Shown here: in pieces, positions 6,237 to 8,259 of the stretch
Numbering within the stretch: position 1 is the stretch's first letter
How the letters are laid out: every line of letters begins with the position of its first letter
Assembly (NCBI GenBank): GCA_015231995.1
Contig: JADGAO010000153.1
Span: 1-8,259 of the forward strand
DNA: 8,259 bases
Direction of reading: 5' to 3'
Origin: Nitrospinota bacterium
Lineage (GTDB): Bacteria > Nitrospinota_A > UBA7883 > JACRLM01
Position numbers and translations under genes: made by a program
Notes under the pieces: model-generated
Told to the model about the DNA's origin: nothing
Databases searched by the model: none
The model's input: the letters and a program-made list of their open reading frames with translations, nothing else

Positions 6237-6362
6237 CGCTTTTTGTCATCCTGAGGGAGGCTCTGCGACCGAAGCAAAGTGGAATGAATTCGTTTATTGA
6301 TAGATTCTTCACTGAGTTTACCCTGAGTCCTACGAAGGGCTACGCTCCGTTCAGAATGACAA
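6237..6362. repeat. Dispersed palindromic repeat, cluster B
   Basis: The element starts CGCTTTTTGTCATCCTGAG and ends TTCAGAATGACAA, so its ends are inverted copies of each other (TTGTCATCCTGA against TTGTCATTCTGA). The left part (6237-6285) matches 1045-1096 with a three-base gap. Positions 6297-6310 match 986-999. The middle, around 6314-6338, resembles the inverted sequence at about 8096-8120. It therefore joins pieces found separately in the other two clusters. Confidence 0.8.
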
Positions 6363-6472
6363 TAGTTGCGCCCCCGAATGACAAACGCTACAGATACTCC
6401 AGGTACTTTCACTGCCTGTTTTTCACCATTATCTGTGTGGGACATCGAATTCTAGTTTTCATTTTCTTGCAT

Positions 6473-6501
6473 TTGACACCCCTGTCCAAAATTGTTAAAC
6501 T
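6473..6501 (+). promoter_or_regulatory. Sigma-70 promoter of dnaN
   Basis: TTGACA (6473-6478), a perfect -35, is followed after exactly 17 bases by TAAACT (6496-6501). Transcription would start near 6508, about 65 bases before the preferred dnaN start. This is the best promoter match in the window and shows that dnaN need not depend on an upstream gene. Confidence 0.7.
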
Positions 6502-6572
6502 AAATAGCGCTAAAGACAGCGGCGTTGATTTCAATAGACATATTTCATTTCCTTCAGGGAGCGGACCGGTCA

Positions 6573-7673
6573 ATGGAACTGATGATCGGAAGAGATGAAT
6601 TCTTAAAGGGTCTTTCACGGGCTCAGGGTTTCGTTTCCCCCAGGGGGCCGATGCCGATACTGGCCAATATCCTGATGGAGACCTCGGAGTCGGGCGTCAC
6701 GCTTTTCGCCTCGAATCTTGACATAGGCTTTCGAGGCTCCTGCGCCGCGCAGGTCAAGAAGCCCGGCAAAATCACCGTCCAGGCTAAAAAACTTCACGAC
6801 ATCGTAAAGGAACTGCCGTCCGAAGATATTCTCGTCAAGAGCGACGAGGATGACCGGTTGCGGATAATTTGCGGCAAATCCAAGTTCAACCTGGCCACGA
6901 TTGATCCCGAAGAGTACCCGGCATTCCCAGTCTTCGAAGAGTCCGGCGTTATCGGGCTGGACTCGCAGATGGTCAAAGAGATGATCTCTAAAACCAGCTA
7001 TTCCATCTCGCAGGACGAGACCCGGATGACCCTTCATGGGGCGTATCTGGAGATTGCCCCGTCCAGGGCGCGCATGGTGGCTACAGACGGCCACAGGCTG
7101 GCCTTTGTGGAGCGCGAAGGGGCGTTTAACGTCAAGGAAACAGTAAAAGCGATAATCGCAAGGAAAGCCATCGCCGAACTTACCAAGCTCTTGGGCGAGG
7201 GTGACGACCCGCTCATGTTCGCCCAGCAGGACAACCATGTGATGTTCAGGAAGGGACTCCAGTCCATGGTTGTGCGGCTTATCGAGGGAGCGTTCCCCAA
7301 TTACGAGCAGGTGATCCCGAAGGCCAACTCGCGCGAGGCGGTCATCTCCTCCGACGCTTTCCTTAAAAGCCTGAAACGTGTGGCGATACTCGCCGATGAA
7401 AAATCGCATATGGTTCGCCTGATTTTCACCAAGGGAAAGCTGGAGCTTGCCAGCGAAGGCGGGGAGCTTGGCGAGGGCCGGGACGAAATGGAAGTCGAAT
7501 ACGCAGGCGACAACCTCGAGTTGGGGATGAACGCCCATTACATAATAGATTTGCTCAACGCCATGGGATCGGAGCAGGTTACGCTGAAGATGCAGGATCA
7601 GCTAAGCCCGGTGCTGGCCCTTTCGCCCTCCGACAAAGGCTTGCTGGCTATCATAATGCCCATGCGGTTGTAG
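6573..7673 (+). CDS. dnaN: DNA polymerase III beta subunit (sliding clamp)
   Basis: The beta clamp encircles DNA as a dimer and tethers DNA polymerase III and many repair proteins. From the ATG at 6573 the protein has 366 residues, the same as the E. coli clamp, and its first residues MELMIGRDEFLKGL align one-to-one with MKFTVEREHLLKPL of E. coli. Conserved segments include PMPILANILM (27-36), FNLATIDPEEYPAFP, ATDGHRLAFVE, EGAFPNYEQVIP and the family C-terminus IIMPMRL. An in-frame ATG at 6525 would add 16 unconserved residues and is less likely; AGGGAG (6556-6561) lies 11 bases before 6573. Neither dnaA nor recF flanks it, unlike the common dnaA-dnaN-recF order. The gene has its own promoter and is followed after 10 bases by an unknown gene. 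Confidence 0.97.
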   Translation: MELMIGRDEFLKGLSRAQGFVSPRGPMPILANILMETSESGVTLFASNLDIGFRGSCAAQVKKPGKITVQAKKLHDIVKELPSEDILVKSDEDDRLRIICGKSKFNLATIDPEEYPAFPVFEESGVIGLDSQMVKEMISKTSYSISQDETRMTLHGAYLEIAPSRARMVATDGHRLAFVEREGAFNVKETVKAIIARKAIAELTKLLGEGDDPLMFAQQDNHVMFRKGLQSMVVRLIEGAFPNYEQVIPKANSREAVISSDAFLKSLKRVAILADEKSHMVRLIFTKGKLELASEGGELGEGRDEMEVEYAGDNLELGMNAHYIIDLLNAMGSEQVTLKMQDQLSPVLALSPSDKGLLAIIMPMRL

Positions 7674-7683
7674 GTCGCATATT

Positions 7684-8094
7684 ATGGCAGGCGAACCTTC
7701 CCCGCAAAAGCTCGGATATCTTAAAGAGATTCGGACTTGGGCCCTGGACATACTGGAGACCCTCAAGCCTTTCCCCAGCACTGCGGAGAAATTGACCCTT
7801 CTAATGCAGGTTGACAAGCTCAAAGACATCACCAACATCAACGAATCAAACCTGCCTGCCTATGCCGGGGCGGTGGCTGTCCTTACCGAGAAAGTGGCCA
7901 AGCTTGTCCGGGGCGAACGGCCCGACACCATCTACCCCCGGGAAAAGGTCATATCTCTCATAACGTCCGAATTGCTCAGGAAATATTTCACGGAGAACCC
8001 GATGGTCATGATGAACCTGAAGGATTTCCTTGAAGTGGGGGCGAAAAAAGGAGCGTCAGCCACGCTCAACCTGCTTTCCAAGACGGGACACTGA
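7684..8094 (+). CDS. Unrecognised 136-residue helical protein encoded behind dnaN
   Basis: I do not recognise this protein. It begins 10 bases after the dnaN stop in the same direction and is probably cotranscribed; its own ribosome site is weak (AGGT about nine bases upstream), so it may depend on ribosomes leaving dnaN. It looks soluble and largely helical, with no signal peptide, no membrane segment, no cysteine and one tryptophan (Trp18). Charged heptad-like stretches occur at about 39-48 (LTLLMQVDKL) and 64-76 (VAVLTEKVAKLVR). A central PDTIYPREKVISLI leads into further helices ending NLLSKTGH. Codon use looks like that of dnaN. There is no long overlapping frame that would make it a shadow. 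A clamp-related or replication-linked role is only a guess from position. Confidence 0.75.
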   Translation: MAGEPSPQKLGYLKEIRTWALDILETLKPFPSTAEKLTLLMQVDKLKDITNINESNLPAYAGAVAVLTEKVAKLVRGERPDTIYPREKVISLITSELLRKYFTENPMVMMNLKDFLEVGAKKGASATLNLLSKTGH

Positions 8095-8259
8095 GCCTTA
8101 CGAAGGACTCAGGTGAACTCCGCCGAAGAATCCATCAGCGATTGTCATTCTGAGCAACACGTTGTCATTCTGAGGCGAAGCCGAAGAATCCATCCAAGCA
8201 ATAATTTATTCTACTTTGATCCTTCGATCGCAGGGCCTCCCTCAGGATGACAAGAAGCG
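8095..8259. repeat. Dispersed repeat cluster C, running off the window end
   Basis: Two tandem-like partial units carry TTGTCATTCTGAG at 8142-8154 and 8162-8174, and CCGAAGAATCCATC occurs at 8123-8136 and 8181-8194. They are followed by an inverted copy of arm A2 at 8208-8259. The cluster starts immediately after the unknown gene's stop codon and could fold into extended stem-loops. The window edge cuts it off. Confidence 0.8.

Larger units (their letters stand above)
6135..6572. other. Intergenic region with repeat cluster B and dnaN promoter
   Basis: About 440 bases carry no credible gene. They hold the repeat cluster at 6237-6362 and a promoter at 6473-6501. A short open frame running through the repeat on the minus strand is the typical false protein of this repeat class. 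No clear terminator follows the regulator; CCCTTTTTT lies just after its stop without a stem. Confidence 0.6.

Noticed and set aside
6206..6445. Minus-strand open frame with CHSERSVALRRTQ in the dnaN upstream region
   Set aside because: It is the standard false translation of the TTGTCATCCTGAG repeat family (CHSERSEESRF-like peptides), with no gene signals of its own.
6525..6572. N-terminal extension of dnaN from the ATG at 6525
   Set aside because: The extra residues have no clamp similarity, and the downstream ATG gives exact alignment with the E. coli clamp N-terminus.
6615..7538. 307-codon minus-strand open frame opposite dnaN
   Set aside because: It lies inside the antisense of the clamp gene, has low-complexity His/Arg/Gly-rich sequence without a known domain, and is explained by codon bias of dnaN.
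986..8259. CRISPR array interpretation of the recurring repeats
   Set aside because: The copies are kilobases apart, in mixed orientation, differ in length, and have no regular spacers or cas genes.

Overview
The window reads as ordinary bacterial chromosome with moderate GC. Hand counts of single 60-base samples gave about 48% in the kinase, 52-58% in larC, gpsA, the response regulator and dnaN, and 62-72% in the dioxygenase gene. Genes are close-packed, and the long intergenic gaps carry dispersed palindromic repeats. The mix of larB/larC, a REC-PilZ regulator, housekeeping gpsA and dnaN, and repeats of the TTGTCAT(T/C)CTGAG type suggests a Gram-negative lineage such as a Deltaproteobacteria-like or Nitrospinota-like group. 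That placement is a weak inference; no rRNA or other taxonomic marker is present.

Layout. Positions 1-851 hold the C-terminal half of a sensor histidine kinase. Its 5' part is broken: the coding similarity continues upstream of the first ATG but meets in-frame stops. Positions 852-1123 are intergenic, with a short perfect hairpin and the first repeat cluster. Positions 1124-1930 hold a GC-rich class III extradiol dioxygenase of the YgiD/DODA type. It is bracketed by inverted copies of a 17-base sequence, the downstream copy forming one arm of a long hairpin. Positions 1999-4970 on the minus strand hold gpsA-larB-larC, a tight operon-like array ending at that hairpin. Positions 4971-5249 are an AT-rich divergent promoter region. 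Positions 5250-6134 on the plus strand hold a response regulator with receiver and PilZ domains. Positions 6135-6572 hold a second repeat cluster and a good sigma-70-type promoter. Positions 6573-7673 hold dnaN, followed 10 bases later by an unrecognised 136-residue helical protein gene at 7684-8094. The window ends in a third repeat cluster.

How the genes work together. LarB and LarC are two of the three enzymes that make the nickel-pincer nucleotide cofactor; the third (LarE) and any client enzyme (LarA family) lie elsewhere. GpsA makes sn-glycerol 3-phosphate for phospholipids and shares only the transcript. The REC-PilZ protein could join a phosphorelay signal to cyclic-di-GMP; its phosphoacceptor and both c-di-GMP-binding motifs are intact. 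DnaN is the replicative sliding clamp and has its own promoter here, with no dnaA upstream.

No clearly new multi-gene system is visible. The items most worth following are the unknown gene behind dnaN, the repeat-bracketed GC-rich dioxygenase gene, the REC-PilZ regulator with a palindrome over its promoter, and the interrupted kinase.
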